Assembly: GCF_004769405.1 (NCBI RefSeq)
Contig: NZ_RQES01000018.1
Location: 186,001-250,000 of the forward strand
Length of the DNA stretch: 64,000 bases
Direction: 5' to 3'
From: Leptospira selangorensis
GTDB taxonomy: Bacteria; Spirochaetota; Leptospiria; Leptospirales; Leptospiraceae
This document shows positions 1-9,196 of the stretch, one piece after another. The translations under genes and the position numbers were made by a program. A model generated the notes under the pieces. That model had not been told where the DNA came from. It saw nothing but the letters and a program-made list of their open reading frames with translations, and did no database searches. Each line of letters begins with the position of its first letter. The stretch's first letter is position 1.

Positions 1-108
1 CAGAGCGTGTTTTAAATATTTTGCATATAGAGTGGCTCTGAAATTAGAACTTTAAATTTTCTTTATGCAGGACCAATTGCATTGAATTTGTATAACTTTG
101 TAAAGATG

Positions 109-125
109 AAAATGTAAAACATTTT
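109..125. terminator. AT-only hairpin in the first intergenic stretch
   Basis: Perfect 7-bp stem (109-115 with 119-125, loop AAA) followed on the plus strand by a T-rich run. It lies beyond the stop of the minus-strand gene that ends at 184, so it could end transcription from either side. The stem has little GC, so it would be a weak terminator. Bases 1-6 and 35-40 (CAGAGC/GCTCTG) form a second short inverted repeat. Nothing else is recognisable in 1-183. Confidence 0.25.
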
Positions 126-183
126 TTCTTAAATCATGGATAATTAATGGACAAGATTACGTCGGTTACGTTATTTGCCACTT

Positions 184-1752
184 TTAATAAAAAGGATTGG
201 TTTTTCTGAAATTATTCGGATTGCTACCGGTTGCTTTTTTAAATTCCAGATAAAATGAGGAACGAGAACTAAAACCGGCAAGTTTTGCGATATGAGAGGT
301 TGTTTCATTCGGGTTTTCGATCAGTAAAAACTTGGCTTCTTCTACCCTGTATTGGTTTAATAAGGAAGGAAAACTGGTTTTAAATTCCGTATTTATGATC
401 TCGGAAAGTTGGTGGACGGTGATGCCTATTTCTTTTGCTACATCCTCTTCCTTTAAGGATTGTTTTAGATAGATCCTTTCTCTTTTTAAAAGTCTCATTA
501 GATTTTCTATGCAGGCATTTACGTCTACGGAAGTCAGATGAGAACGTTTCAGTAGAATTTTTTCAACCGCCCATTTATTAGTAACTTTTCTGGCCAAAAA
601 TGAAGATACGATGAAAAATATAGGAATATAGAAGATGATCCCGTATGCTGAAAGCCAATTGTATGGATAAAATTCGAACTGGAATACTGTTTTAAAAACA
701 CTGAATAGAAAAAATACGGCCCAAGACCCGATATAACAAATCTCACTATATGATCTAAATACAAAAAGAGAAGAATGTATTTTGTAGAAGTAGTGGATCA
801 TCACTCCGTAATTTATGATCAATATCCAAATCCGATTTTCATACCAAAAATCAAAAGAAACTATTAGAGGATAAAATAAACCTAAAAGGCCGGAGATCCC
901 GAAAAAAGGCGATCTGTGGGTTGTTCCTTCTTCTTCGATCGACCAAGAAGCAAGATATAAGAAGAAAGAGAGGTGTGTCATTCCCAAGAATAAAAAAAAA
1001 CTGTGTCTCAAAATAGAATGATCAGATTTGAAGATGGAAGAAAATTCTTTTCCATGCAGGAAGTAGATCGTGAGTGAGATAGAAATAAAAAGGATAGGTA
1101 ATGTTATAAATAGTTTTCGTTTCGTTTTGAGATAATAATATCCGCAAAATAATAAGGAGACAATTAATGCTAAACATCCGAAAGAAAGTATCGCTGACCT
1201 GATATGGATCTGTGATTCATAGTCGGATTCGGATAAAAGACTGATCGGATATTGAATGTTTTCGTTTGTCTGGATAAATAAATAATAAGTCTTTTCTTCT
1301 TGTGGGGAGAGTTGGATCGTAAAATGAGGAAGTAAAGAGCGGAAACCGAATAAAGTAGAAGTTTCATTTCCGGAATAAAATACTTCATATTTCCCTTTTG
1401 AATCAATGGAGCATAGTTCAGCTTCCGGTAGATTCAACCAATATAGGGATAAGGTCCTGATAACAGGATGTTTGCTTAAGTTGACGATCCTGAATCTGAG
1501 CCAATTTCCCGAATTATTCCGAGGGACTCGAACTACCTCGCTTGTGTTCTGGTGCCACTCCATTGAGTCCAAGGAAAGAAGTGTCTCTGGTTTGCAGTGT
1601 TGGAATTTATTCTCTAAATATCTATATTCTATCTTAGGACTTAAATTTTCAGGTGGGGATTGTGAGAAGATCTCTATCACTTCTATGGATTTAGCAAATA
1701 AACCTATGGGGAAAAATAATACACAGATCAAAACTCTTTTCCCTGTTAGCAT
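184..1752 (-). CDS. 7TM-DISM membrane sensor fused to AraC-type DNA-binding domain
   Basis: Predicted membrane-bound transcription regulator. Seen: signal-peptide-like N-terminus (residues 1-20), an extracytoplasmic stretch to about 180 resembling the 7TMR-DISM extracellular domain, about seven hydrophobic helices between 185 and 390, then an AraC/XylS helix-turn-helix pair (about 415-520) with GFSSRSSFYLEFKKATG followed by the usual P-x-x-FR tail. The start is supported by AAGGAG five bases upstream of the ATG. Proteins of this build are known in Leptospira and Bacteroidetes and are thought to bind a small ligand outside and regulate genes directly from the membrane. It is transcribed away from the DUF1304 gene and stands alone. 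Ligand and targets are unknown. Confidence 0.85.
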   Translation of the reverse strand: MLTGKRVLICVLFFPIGLFAKSIEVIEIFSQSPPENLSPKIEYRYLENKFQHCKPETLLSLDSMEWHQNTSEVVRVPRNNSGNWLRFRIVNLSKHPVIRTLSLYWLNLPEAELCSIDSKGKYEVFYSGNETSTLFGFRSLLPHFTIQLSPQEEKTYYLFIQTNENIQYPISLLSESDYESQIHIRSAILSFGCLALIVSLLFCGYYYLKTKRKLFITLPILFISISLTIYFLHGKEFSSIFKSDHSILRHSFFLFLGMTHLSFFLYLASWSIEEEGTTHRSPFFGISGLLGLFYPLIVSFDFWYENRIWILIINYGVMIHYFYKIHSSLFVFRSYSEICYIGSWAVFFLFSVFKTVFQFEFYPYNWLSAYGIIFYIPIFFIVSSFLARKVTNKWAVEKILLKRSHLTSVDVNACIENLMRLLKRERIYLKQSLKEEDVAKEIGITVHQLSEIINTEFKTSFPSLLNQYRVEEAKFLLIENPNETTSHIAKLAGFSSRSSFYLEFKKATGSNPNNFRKTNPFY

Positions 1753-1839
1753 CTTTTCTCCTTATTATTTGCCAAAACGGCATGAATCGACATTGTATTT
1801 AGATTCAGTTAAAGGAAATTTCAATATTAAAAAATGTCC

Positions 1840-1876
1840 AAACTTATAAATTTAGAAAAAATTAGCTTATAAGTTT
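1840..1876. repeat. 10-bp inverted repeat in a divergent intergenic region
   Basis: AAACTTATAA (1840-1849) and TTATAAGTTT (1867-1876) are perfect inverted arms 17 bases apart, between the divergent AraC-type gene and the DUF1304 gene. It lies just upstream of a TATAAT box. It could be an operator for either gene (autoregulation by the AraC-type protein is a guess) or a weak terminator. Confidence 0.4.
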
Positions 1877-1880
1877 TAGC

Positions 1881-1908
1881 CTGTGATCTCGTGTTGGGTA
1901 TATATAAT
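1881..1908 (+). promoter_or_regulatory. Possible sigma-70 promoter of the DUF1304 gene
   Basis: A perfect TATAAT (1903-1908) lies 16 bases downstream of a weak -35-like CTGTGA (1881-1886). A start near 1915 would give a leader of about 95 bases before the gene at 2009. The -10 match is good and the -35 poor, so this is tentative. Confidence 0.3.
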
Positions 1909-2008
1909 ATCGAGACTTCCTATAAGGTTACTGATAACAAATACCTCTTTACAAAAAAGAATACTGAATTAAAACTCCCCGGGGTTTATATCCTGGGAGA
2001 GAATGGGA

Positions 2009-2395
2009 ATGATATTAGCAGTAAGAATTTTAGCAGCTATCGTAGGTTTATTACATGTCTGGATCTTCATAATGGAAAGTGTATTATGGATGCGCCCTCG
2101 TATTCACAGAAGATTCGGAGTCACAGATACAAAATTAGCGGAAGCGATGAAGGGAGTCTTTTTAAACCAAGGATTTTATAATTTGTTTCTCGCGATCGGC
2201 GCATTGTATGGAGCCATCTTTTTCGAGATACATTCATGTCATGCCCCTGCGATCTTAGCATTCTCTTGTCTTTCTGTTTTCGGGGCCGGGCTTGTATTAT
2301 TAGTTTCTAAACCTGCAATGGCAAGAGCCGCAATTATCCAAGGACTTCCTCCTTTGATTGCTGTTGTTCTTTATTTTATTTCTATCTACGGATAA
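2009..2395 (+). CDS. DUF1304 family small membrane protein
   Basis: Protein of 128 aa with four hydrophobic helices and the DUF1304 pattern: an early GLLHVWIFIMES segment, then an FLNQGFYN motif in the middle and a long C-terminal hydrophobic helix. The function of the family is not known; members are integral membrane proteins of bacteria. Two ATGs lie six bases apart (2003 and 2009); the GGGAG at 1995-1999 is 9 bases from the second and only 3 from the first, so 2009 is preferred. It is monocistronic, with a gene-free stretch on both sides. Confidence 0.85.
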   Translation: MILAVRILAAIVGLLHVWIFIMESVLWMRPRIHRRFGVTDTKLAEAMKGVFLNQGFYNLFLAIGALYGAIFFEIHSCHAPAILAFSCLSVFGAGLVLLVSKPAMARAAIIQGLPPLIAVVLYFISIYG

Positions 2396-2439
2396 GATAT
2401 ATAAAACTTTTCGCTCGGAAGATCTTCAAAAATTTTTTT

Positions 2440-2612
2440 GGGATTTTTCGGGCGAACTATTAGACACAGAGTTGTAATCTATCTTTCAAAAATGTACTTG
2501 TGGGAATTGTATAAAATCGGATCCTTAAGCTAACGTTCGCAAGTTGAAAAACGAAAAGCTCGCATCCGAAAATCCCGAACATCGTTCTTTAGGCCCCGCC
2601 AAATCAAAGAAC
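2440..2612. repeat. Cluster of nested inverted repeats between two plus-strand genes
   Basis: The 258 bases between the DUF1304 gene and the next gene carry nested complementary arms: GGGATTTTTCGG (2440-2451) with CCGAAAATCCC (2566-2576, one base shorter), inside it GCGAAC (2452-2457) with GTTCGC (2535-2540), and then a separate pair GTTCTTT (2584-2590) / AAAGAAC (2606-2612). The arrangement would allow one large folded RNA plus a hairpin just before the start of the phosphatase gene. No known riboswitch or small RNA is recognised. Confidence 0.35.
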
Positions 2613-2653
2613 ATGTAGATTCGAAATCCAATTTTCAATCCAAGGAAAACCCG

Positions 2654-5203
2654 ATGCAGATTCGTTCCGCAATCGTCCTCATATCTATTCTACTTTTTCC
2701 CAACCTACTTTTCACGGAAGAGATCCAAAAGATTTCGTCATTTGATTCGATTGTCAGCCTGAATTCCGCAGATACCCACACTTGGGAAATCACGGAAGAG
2801 GCTTTAGATCCAAAACAATTCTCTCTTTCCTATTTAAGCGGAGAAGTTCCCGAAACCAAAACAAATCCATACAAGGCTCCCGGAGTTTATAGGGTGTCCG
2901 AGGAATCGATTCATAAGGTTTATTTAATTAAGAAGTTTATCGCTCCTGAAACTTGGAAGGCAGCGGGGATCTCAGTTCGGTTGGGAACCTTGACGGATAA
3001 GGACAAAACCTATCTAAACGGGAAACTGATCGGAGAGACCGGGGACATGAATTCGTCTGAACCCCAAGCATATGATAAAATTAGAATATACTCTATTCCT
3101 CCCGGGCTTATCCGAAACGGCAAAGAGAATATACTGGTTATAGAAGTGAAAAAATATTTTCATCCGGAAGCAGGAATTGAACAAGACCGGACCGAAATAG
3201 GAGATACACTTCTTATAAGAGGGGATTACTATAGGGCGGAATATACCAAGATAGCACTATTGATGATCTATCTTACGGTAGGAGGGTATTTTCTATTTTT
3301 ATTCATGAGAAGAAGGACGGATACCGAAAACCTGTATTTCGGATTATTTACCATCTTTCTAGTGATCTATCAATTTCTTAGGAACCAGATCAAATATGAG
3401 CTGGGAATTCCGTTTTTGTACATGAAAAAAACAGAATATATTATTCTGACCGCCCTTATCCCTATATTTGCGAATTTTATCCGATCTTATTTTAAATTTC
3501 CGAGAGGTAAATTTATCAATGTATTGGATGCGATTTACGGAATTTTTATAATATTCTATATTCTTTCGAATAATGTAATTTTATATAATAAGCTAAATAG
3601 TTCCGCGGTGCAGTTGGGTTGGGCCGCTTATATGGTCCTGATCTTTTATTATTTGATCCATAAGATCAGGACAAAAGATAGGGATGCATTACTCATCTTG
3701 ATCGGAGTTTCGGTTGTGGCCTTGTCCACAATTTTGGACACTATGTCCAATCGGAACTTGTTTGTTTTTCCTAGGACCGTGGGATACGCATTCTTCTTCT
3801 TTATTATAAGTATTGCCACTATCCTTGCTAATAAATTCGTAAGATTGAACGAACAAGTAGAAGAATTGAATGAACATCTGGAACAAAAAGTAGAGGAAAG
3901 GACCCAAGAGTTAAACGAATCCCTGGCGAATGTGAACAAACTGAAAACCCAGCAGGATGGAGATTATTTTTTAACTTCTCTGCTAATTCGTCCATTGTTT
4001 ACGAATAATACTGCCAGCCCTTCTTTGAAGATAGATTTCTTTTCTAAACAAAAAAAGGCAATTTTGTTCAAAGAGAAACATTATGAAATTGGAGGAGATA
4101 TTAGCATCTCCGGAAATATTTCCATCCAAGGAGAAAAATACACAGTATTCGTTAACGGAGACGCAATGGGAAAATCCATCCAAGGTGCGGGCGGGGCGCT
4201 CGTGATGGGAACCGTTTTCCAATCCTTATTAACCAGGACCAATCGTAACGGTGGATATTCTAAAACTCCTGAATCTTGGTTAAGGGAGTCCTTTTTGGAA
4301 CTCCAAGGTATTTTCGAATCTTTTGACGGATCTATGTATATTTCCGTAGTGATCGGTTTATTGAACGAAAGAACCGGGGCGCTTTATTATATCAACGCAG
4401 AACATCCTTGGCCTGTATTGTATAGAGATGGATCTGCAGGATTTTTGGAGAATGAACTGACTTTACGTAAGATAGGTATTCCCGGGAATGAGGAGAACTT
4501 CTTCGTCAAATTTTTTCAATTAAAAAAGTATGATGTACTAATATTGGGATCGGACGGTAAAGACGATGTGTTGATAGGAAACGATGATAGAGGAAGGATC
4601 GTAAACGAAGACGAGACCAAATTTTTAAGAACCGTAGAAGAATCGAACGGAGATCTAAAGGGGATATACGAGAAAACTTTGGAATTTGGGGAATTGACGG
4701 ACGATTTCACTCTTTTAAGATTAGAATTCCTCGTAGATCCTCAGCTAAAAAACGAAATTACTCTGAATGAAGTATTAGAACAGGCGAAAGTTCTTTATAA
4801 GAAGAAGTCTTATTCTCCTCTTATCGATTATCTAAACGAATACAAAACGATTTTCTCCGATAGAGAGGAATTTTTCATTCTACTAGGAAAATCTTATTTG
4901 AAGCTAAGAGATTTTTCTTCCGCTTCCAAATCTTTTGAAAGAGCTGCGAATTTAAATCCGAACAGATTGGAATCCCAGTATTACGCGTCTTATTCCAGTA
5001 AATTGAATAAGGATTTTCAAAAGGCGGAATATTTCGGAAAGATCGCCTATACATTGGATAAAAGTTATCTAAATAACCTGATCAACTTAGCGGATATTTA
5101 TAAAAACTTAAACCAATCGGAAGAAGCCAAAAAATTCGCAGAAAGAGCCTTAGTGATCGATCCCAATCATCCAATCCTTCTAAAACTTACGGATGTTTTT
5201 TAG
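2654..5203 (+). CDS. 7TM-DISM / SpoIIE-type PP2C phosphatase / TPR signalling protein
   Basis: Probable membrane sensor that controls a serine/threonine phosphatase, as in RsbU-type partner-switching. Domains in order: signal peptide (1-21), extracytoplasmic jelly-roll-like domain (about 60-190) with the NGKLIGETG and G-x-N-x-x-x-I pattern, seven hydrophobic helices (about 198-395), coiled coil (about 400-435), PP2C/SpoIIE domain (about 450-690) and a C-terminal TPR array (about 700-849). Metal-binding aspartates of the PP2C fold are visible: GGD near 480, NGDAMGKS near 500, GSDGKDD near 631 and TDDFTLL near 681. No anti-sigma or anti-anti-sigma gene is adjacent, so its target is not shown. 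The 3' end overlaps the convergent HEAT-repeat gene by 17 bases. Confidence 0.85.
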   Translation: MQIRSAIVLISILLFPNLLFTEEIQKISSFDSIVSLNSADTHTWEITEEALDPKQFSLSYLSGEVPETKTNPYKAPGVYRVSEESIHKVYLIKKFIAPETWKAAGISVRLGTLTDKDKTYLNGKLIGETGDMNSSEPQAYDKIRIYSIPPGLIRNGKENILVIEVKKYFHPEAGIEQDRTEIGDTLLIRGDYYRAEYTKIALLMIYLTVGGYFLFLFMRRRTDTENLYFGLFTIFLVIYQFLRNQIKYELGIPFLYMKKTEYIILTALIPIFANFIRSYFKFPRGKFINVLDAIYGIFIIFYILSNNVILYNKLNSSAVQLGWAAYMVLIFYYLIHKIRTKDRDALLILIGVSVVALSTILDTMSNRNLFVFPRTVGYAFFFFIISIATILANKFVRLNEQVEELNEHLEQKVEERTQELNESLANVNKLKTQQDGDYFLTSLLIRPLFTNNTASPSLKIDFFSKQKKAILFKEKHYEIGGDISISGNISIQGEKYTVFVNGDAMGKSIQGAGGALVMGTVFQSLLTRTNRNGGYSKTPESWLRESFLELQGIFESFDGSMYISVVIGLLNERTGALYYINAEHPWPVLYRDGSAGFLENELTLRKIGIPGNEENFFVKFFQLKKYDVLILGSDGKDDVLIGNDDRGRIVNEDETKFLRTVEESNGDLKGIYEKTLEFGELTDDFTLLRLEFLVDPQLKNEITLNEVLEQAKVLYKKKSYSPLIDYLNEYKTIFSDREEFFILLGKSYLKLRDFSSASKSFERAANLNPNRLESQYYASYSSKLNKDFQKAEYFGKIAYTLDKSYLNNLINLADIYKNLNQSEEAKKFAERALVIDPNHPILLKLTDVF

Positions 5204-6806
5204 AAAAATTTACGATATACCAATTCACCCATTCATTTTTGGAAGCGAACTTCAGTCCGGTCACCGATCTTAATGCGGAAACGATGAGCTTTCTATTTCG
5301 AGAAGTGGAATTTTCTTGCAATAGTTTGATCAAAACGGGAACACTCGCTGGATCTTTTTTGGCTCCTAATTGAGAAACTGCCACTTGGTGTAGATTGATA
5401 TTTTCGCTCTCGGCATATTTTTCCAAAATTTTGCGGGACTCTTCTCCGGGAATTGAGGTGATTGCTGCGAGAGTGATCGGAGCTAAATCCGGAAAATCCT
5501 CCGTTTTTCTATCTAAAAGAGAAATAGATTTAGGAGAAGCTATCATTCCTAAACTTTCGGATGCGATCTTAGCCAATTTTTGATCTTTAGACTTGCAAGC
5601 TTCTTCAACATAAGGAAGTCCTTCCTCCGAGCCTATGGCACCCAGCGCCCAAACGGCTCCGTATCTTGCCTCTGTTTGATCTTCTTGTAGGACTTTAACA
5701 AGTACTGGGATACTTTTTTTATCACCTAAATATCCTAAGGATTGAGCTATAATCTCCCTGTCCGGAATATTAGGATCTAATAATGTTTTCTCTATTTCTT
5801 CTCTTGCTTTTGAAAATTTAATACGACCTAAAACATGAGAAGCGGGTGCTTTTGCTAAAGTTTTACCTTTGGTTAAAACTTCTAAAATTCTGATCGAAAA
5901 TCCGGGATCTGGAACTCCTATTAAAACGTCTGCTGCTCTATACCGAATTTCTTTGTCTTGGTTTTCTAAAATAGGAAGGACCAAAGGTAAAATTTTTGGA
6001 TCTTTGATATCTACAAGAGCGATGGTGGAATTTTCTCTTCCTTTATCAAAATCCGCCTGTAGTGCTTTTACTAAAAGTGAAATGGATTTTTTACTTCTGA
6101 TCTTTCCTAAAGCCAAGTAGGTTGCCGCCAAAGTGGGTCCAGGCTCCGAATGAGAAGATAGATCTATAAGGTAATCTTCGGCTTCAATAACATTCAATTT
6201 TCCTAATGCCATGGCGAATGTTTTGGCTTTATCCGGATCTTTATTGGACTTTGCGGAGGCTAATATAATTTTTCCGGATTGTCTTGCATTGATTCTGACC
6301 AAAGTATCCACAGCTAATAATCTAATATTCGAATCTTCTTGGTTCAAAAGATTTGCTACTCGATTTCCAGCCTGAGGATCTTCCATTCTTGCGATGGCTT
6401 CCAGAACTGTTCCTATATCAATTCCCGATTTAGGATGTAAAAAGTTTAAAATTTCAGGAAGAGAAGTCCTGTCTTTCCAGATCCCTAATGCTAAGATTGC
6501 CGGGCCTTTTGTAATTTCTTCCGATGATCTCATCCATTCTCGAGCAATAGGGATGAACTTTCTTTCGTTTCTGGAGGCTAACTCCAAGATTGCTTGGGCT
6601 CTTGTTCTCGGATTTTGGCTTTTGAGATCGGATACTACTTGTTCTAGGCTTGGGACTTCTTCTTCCTGGATTTCAGGTAGAAGGTCGGGTCGAGGAGGAC
6701 CAAAACATGCTAATGTCAAACCAAAAACCATGGCGCTGCATGTCACAGATATTAGAATATATCTTAATATCATAAAAACAGAATATACTTTAAACTTCAT
6801 AAACAT
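5187..6806 (-). CDS. HEAT-repeat protein, probable lipoprotein
   Basis: 539-aa protein built almost entirely of HEAT/PBS-lyase-type alpha repeats, each with the A-x-x-A-L-x-x-(L/I)-G-D/S pattern (for example AAATYLALGKI-like and SLGYLGDKKSIPVLVKVL units). The N-terminus has a hydrophobic segment ending in LTLAC, a loose spirochaetal lipobox, so the repeats are probably anchored outside the inner membrane. HEAT solenoids usually bind other proteins; no enzyme motif is present. It starts at a TAATG junction with the upstream gene (1-base overlap), which indicates translational coupling. ATGs at residues 3 and 12 are alternative starts. It is convergent with the phosphatase gene and overlaps its end. 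Confidence 0.8.
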   Translation of the reverse strand: MFMKFKVYSVFMILRYILISVTCSAMVFGLTLACFGPPRPDLLPEIQEEEVPSLEQVVSDLKSQNPRTRAQAILELASRNERKFIPIAREWMRSSEEITKGPAILALGIWKDRTSLPEILNFLHPKSGIDIGTVLEAIARMEDPQAGNRVANLLNQEDSNIRLLAVDTLVRINARQSGKIILASAKSNKDPDKAKTFAMALGKLNVIEAEDYLIDLSSHSEPGPTLAATYLALGKIRSKKSISLLVKALQADFDKGRENSTIALVDIKDPKILPLVLPILENQDKEIRYRAADVLIGVPDPGFSIRILEVLTKGKTLAKAPASHVLGRIKFSKAREEIEKTLLDPNIPDREIIAQSLGYLGDKKSIPVLVKVLQEDQTEARYGAVWALGAIGSEEGLPYVEEACKSKDQKLAKIASESLGMIASPKSISLLDRKTEDFPDLAPITLAAITSIPGEESRKILEKYAESENINLHQVAVSQLGAKKDPASVPVLIKLLQENSTSRNRKLIVSALRSVTGLKFASKNEWVNWYIVNFSKKHP

Positions 6807-7489
6807 TATCTAGGCACCGATTCGGAAGCCTGTCTTAACTGTAATAATTCCTTTTGCCAAGAAGCGATATCAGAATTTGCTTGAGGGATTTGAGAAGTAT
6901 CCATTCGGCCTTGTTGGATCGCGTACTGGACCAATTGTATTCTGGATTCTAATTCGGAAATTTTATAGGAGAAGTAAGCTTTCTGTTCTTCCGGAGTTAC
7001 ATTCGGATCGCTTGGACGTGTTGGAACTGATCCAGGTTGAGCGTATTTTCCTTCATTCCTGGATAATGCAAATTTAGATTCTGCAGAAGTAACCTTATCT
7101 AATTGATCTCTTGCTTTTTTCTCATCTTCAGATGTAAGTTGAGAACGGAATTCACTTGGAATATAGATATTTTTAGGGTATCTTGCAGCAAAATCGATCC
7201 ATTCTTCTCTGATCTTTTCTCTTTCTTCCTCTGATTTCTTTTCTTTAAAAGCTGTTGGCCAAAGTCTTTTAGCTGGACCTTCCAAGTCAGGATCTTCTTC
7301 AAAAGGGTGAGGAGCATCCGGAAATTCCAGAGTGCCGCCGTTACCATATTTACGATTTGCAATTTCGGAAGCTTCTTCCCCTAAGCTGGGAACAGAAGTT
7401 TTTCTTTCCGGCCAAAATATGAATAAAATACAAATAATTAGAATAACTGCGCCTGAGATCCAGGGCCAATAAGAACGAAAGAATTGCAT
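6806..7489 (-). CDS. Single-pass membrane protein of unknown function
   Basis: 227-aa protein with one N-terminal membrane helix (about 10-27) and a charged, Pro-rich and Glu/Lys-rich remainder. The last 60 residues look helical and may form a coiled coil. No family is recognised. It is joined to the HEAT-repeat gene by a TAATG overlap, so the two are probably made together and may form an envelope complex (inference). It follows a strong hairpin at 7531-7557 that separates it from the SGNH hydrolase gene. Confidence 0.75.
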   Translation of the reverse strand: MQFFRSYWPWISGAVILIICILFIFWPERKTSVPSLGEEASEIANRKYGNGGTLEFPDAPHPFEEDPDLEGPAKRLWPTAFKEKKSEEEREKIREEWIDFAARYPKNIYIPSEFRSQLTSEDEKKARDQLDKVTSAESKFALSRNEGKYAQPGSVPTRPSDPNVTPEEQKAYFSYKISELESRIQLVQYAIQQGRMDTSQIPQANSDIASWQKELLQLRQASESVPR

Positions 7490-7530
7490 GATGATAATAA
7501 GGAAATTGAAATTAGAAAATCGAATTTAGA

Positions 7531-7557
7531 CAATTCCCGCCGTATAAGCGGGAATTG
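7531..7557 (-). terminator. Strong 10-bp stem-loop after the SGNH hydrolase gene
   Basis: Perfect inverted repeat CAATTCCCGC (7531-7540) / GCGGGAATTG (7548-7557) with a 7-base loop, 40 bases past the stop of the minus-strand gene at 7597. In the transcript the hairpin is followed by TCTAAATTCGATTTTC, which is T-rich but not a clean T run. It probably acts as a terminator or 3'-end stabiliser. Confidence 0.5.
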
Positions 7558-7596
7558 ATAAACATTTTGTCTCGAGCTTCAAAGAGCCAAAGACTC

Positions 7597-8871
7597 TTAT
7601 ACGAAAATTCCGATGACCCAAGAAATAAACTGCCCGAACAAAGTATCTGTCAGGAATTTTTTCAAGTCAACCGGATTACGATTTAAGGAATCGTAGTACC
7701 AAGCGGTGTATTCGCTTACTTGCGGAATAGAATAACCGTATTTGGAATTGATCGCTTTGATCAGCTCGTTTGCGAAAACGGAATGACCATACATATTCGG
7801 ATGCACTCCGTCCAAGCCAAAAATACCAGGTTGGCCAGGAAGAGGCCAGTTCGCTTTTGCATAACCTGGGCTGTATCCGGAAGGACTTTTGATCAAACGT
7901 CCATTCTCTTTTAAGTCGTCAAAAAGAACTTTAAGATCGGCTAATGCAAATCCCATAGCAACAGCCTGAGCCTTCACTTCATTGTTTATGGAAGTTAAGA
8001 AGTTCGTGATCGTAGCTACTTCATTTTTGTCCAAAACTTGAGAAGGATCTGAAACTGAAGAACGGAAGAACGCTTTTAAGCCTGAATAGTTTACTCTTCC
8101 TTGAGGATCATTATAATTTTCCAAAAATGCAATAGAAGTCACATTCGGAACAGTGAATAGAACCCCACCTTTGATAGATCCGATCGCAGCCATTTTAGAC
8201 ATTGTGGAACGAATATCTCTCAAAAATCTAGCTTGGTCTAAACAATCTGTAGAAGTGCTCAATGCAGTACAAAGAACATGGTTCGCAGCCGCAGTTCCGA
8301 AAAGGAAGCTAGGTTTAACTGCTTGCATCACTTGCATTTGAGTTCCGGAACTTCTTAAACCGAATTGATGGAATTTATCCGGAGATTGGCAATCTGGAAC
8401 TTGTATCCAGCGATAAGTATACCAGTACCAAGTTTCCCAATACCATTGTTTGGCCCAAGTAGTTGCATTAATATTCTCACACTGACCGGAAGTTTGTAAA
8501 ACGGTAGTGTAATCCGCTCCGGTGATCCCTGCATGTGTTGGAAGTCCAACAGTAGATCCGTTTCCACCGATGATGGAAGCAGCGATGCAGAATACCCCAC
8601 AATCACCTTTGAGCACGTCTTCAAAATTTAAGTATGGTCCTTTTAACACGTTATACGAAACGTTGGAACCGGCTTGTTTGGAAACTAAAACAGGGTAAGC
8701 CCAGTTCTGAGTTTTCTCTTCTACAGTTGCGCCATAAAAACCCTGGCTTAAGGAGTCACCAATTACTCCGGGTCTGGAAAACATTTGCGCTTGGCTTTGT
8801 GCCGAAAGCGTAGAAGCTCCCACGATTAGGAAAGTCCCGCTTAGGATTTTCCAAAAGTTTCGAATGTTCAT
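7597..8871 (-). CDS. Secreted SGNH/GDSL-type hydrolase
   Basis: 424-aa protein with a signal peptide (about 1-29, ending SAQSQAQ) and the SGNH hydrolase blocks: block [10 protein letters not shown] near residue 38 with the nucleophile serine, an [10 protein letters not shown] segment near 195 that may supply the block III Asn, and block [11 protein letters not shown] near 365 with the Asp-His pair. Family members hydrolyse esters or acyl groups on lipids or glycans. The C-terminus (last 20 residues) is hydrophobic, possibly for membrane association. Several Trp/Tyr-rich loops between blocks suggest a hydrophobic substrate. Substrate unknown. GTGGAG lies about 11 bases before the start. Confidence 0.8.
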   Translation of the reverse strand: MNIRNFWKILSGTFLIVGASTLSAQSQAQMFSRPGVIGDSLSQGFYGATVEEKTQNWAYPVLVSKQAGSNVSYNVLKGPYLNFEDVLKGDCGVFCIAASIIGGNGSTVGLPTHAGITGADYTTVLQTSGQCENINATTWAKQWYWETWYWYTYRWIQVPDCQSPDKFHQFGLRSSGTQMQVMQAVKPSFLFGTAAANHVLCTALSTSTDCLDQARFLRDIRSTMSKMAAIGSIKGGVLFTVPNVTSIAFLENYNDPQGRVNYSGLKAFFRSSVSDPSQVLDKNEVATITNFLTSINNEVKAQAVAMGFALADLKVLFDDLKENGRLIKSPSGYSPGYAKANWPLPGQPGIFGLDGVHPNMYGHSVFANELIKAINSKYGYSIPQVSEYTAWYYDSLNRNPVDLKKFLTDTLFGQFISWVIGIFV

Positions 8872-9196
8872 TTTTAAATTAACTCCACTCTCTATTGAAG
8901 GAGATTTCTATATTCTCTTCGAGTCAAAGCATGGATATTGGAATATCGAAGTCAATTTTCAATTATATTATGCTTATAAATAATTTTGTCTATATTGAAC
9001 ATACGTAATATTACAGTGAGTGACCTCTCACTGAACACTGTTAGAATTTAATGTTTGATATATAATTAAATTTTTATAATATACTTGGATATCCCTAAAA
9101 CAGGTGACCGGATGGCAGTCTAAATAAACTTAAACACTGTTCGTTTCTGGGATATGCTACTTAAGGGCTTTGGTGTAAAATTTCCGTATGTAAACT
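8872..9196. other. 325-base AT-rich gene-free region with a stem-loop at 9014-9033
   Basis: No ORF worth calling. It holds the upstream region of the SGNH hydrolase gene and the downstream region of the small lipoprotein gene. A perfect 7-bp stem (CAGTGAG 9014-9020, CTCACTG 9027-9033, loop TGACCT) lies about 145 bases upstream of the hydrolase start and could be an operator or a terminator. The rest is AT-rich without further clear signals. Confidence 0.5.

Noticed and set aside
1406..1849. Plus-strand ORF of 147 codons inside the AraC-type gene
   Set aside because: Shadow of the minus-strand gene, no family similarity, and no ribosome-binding site.
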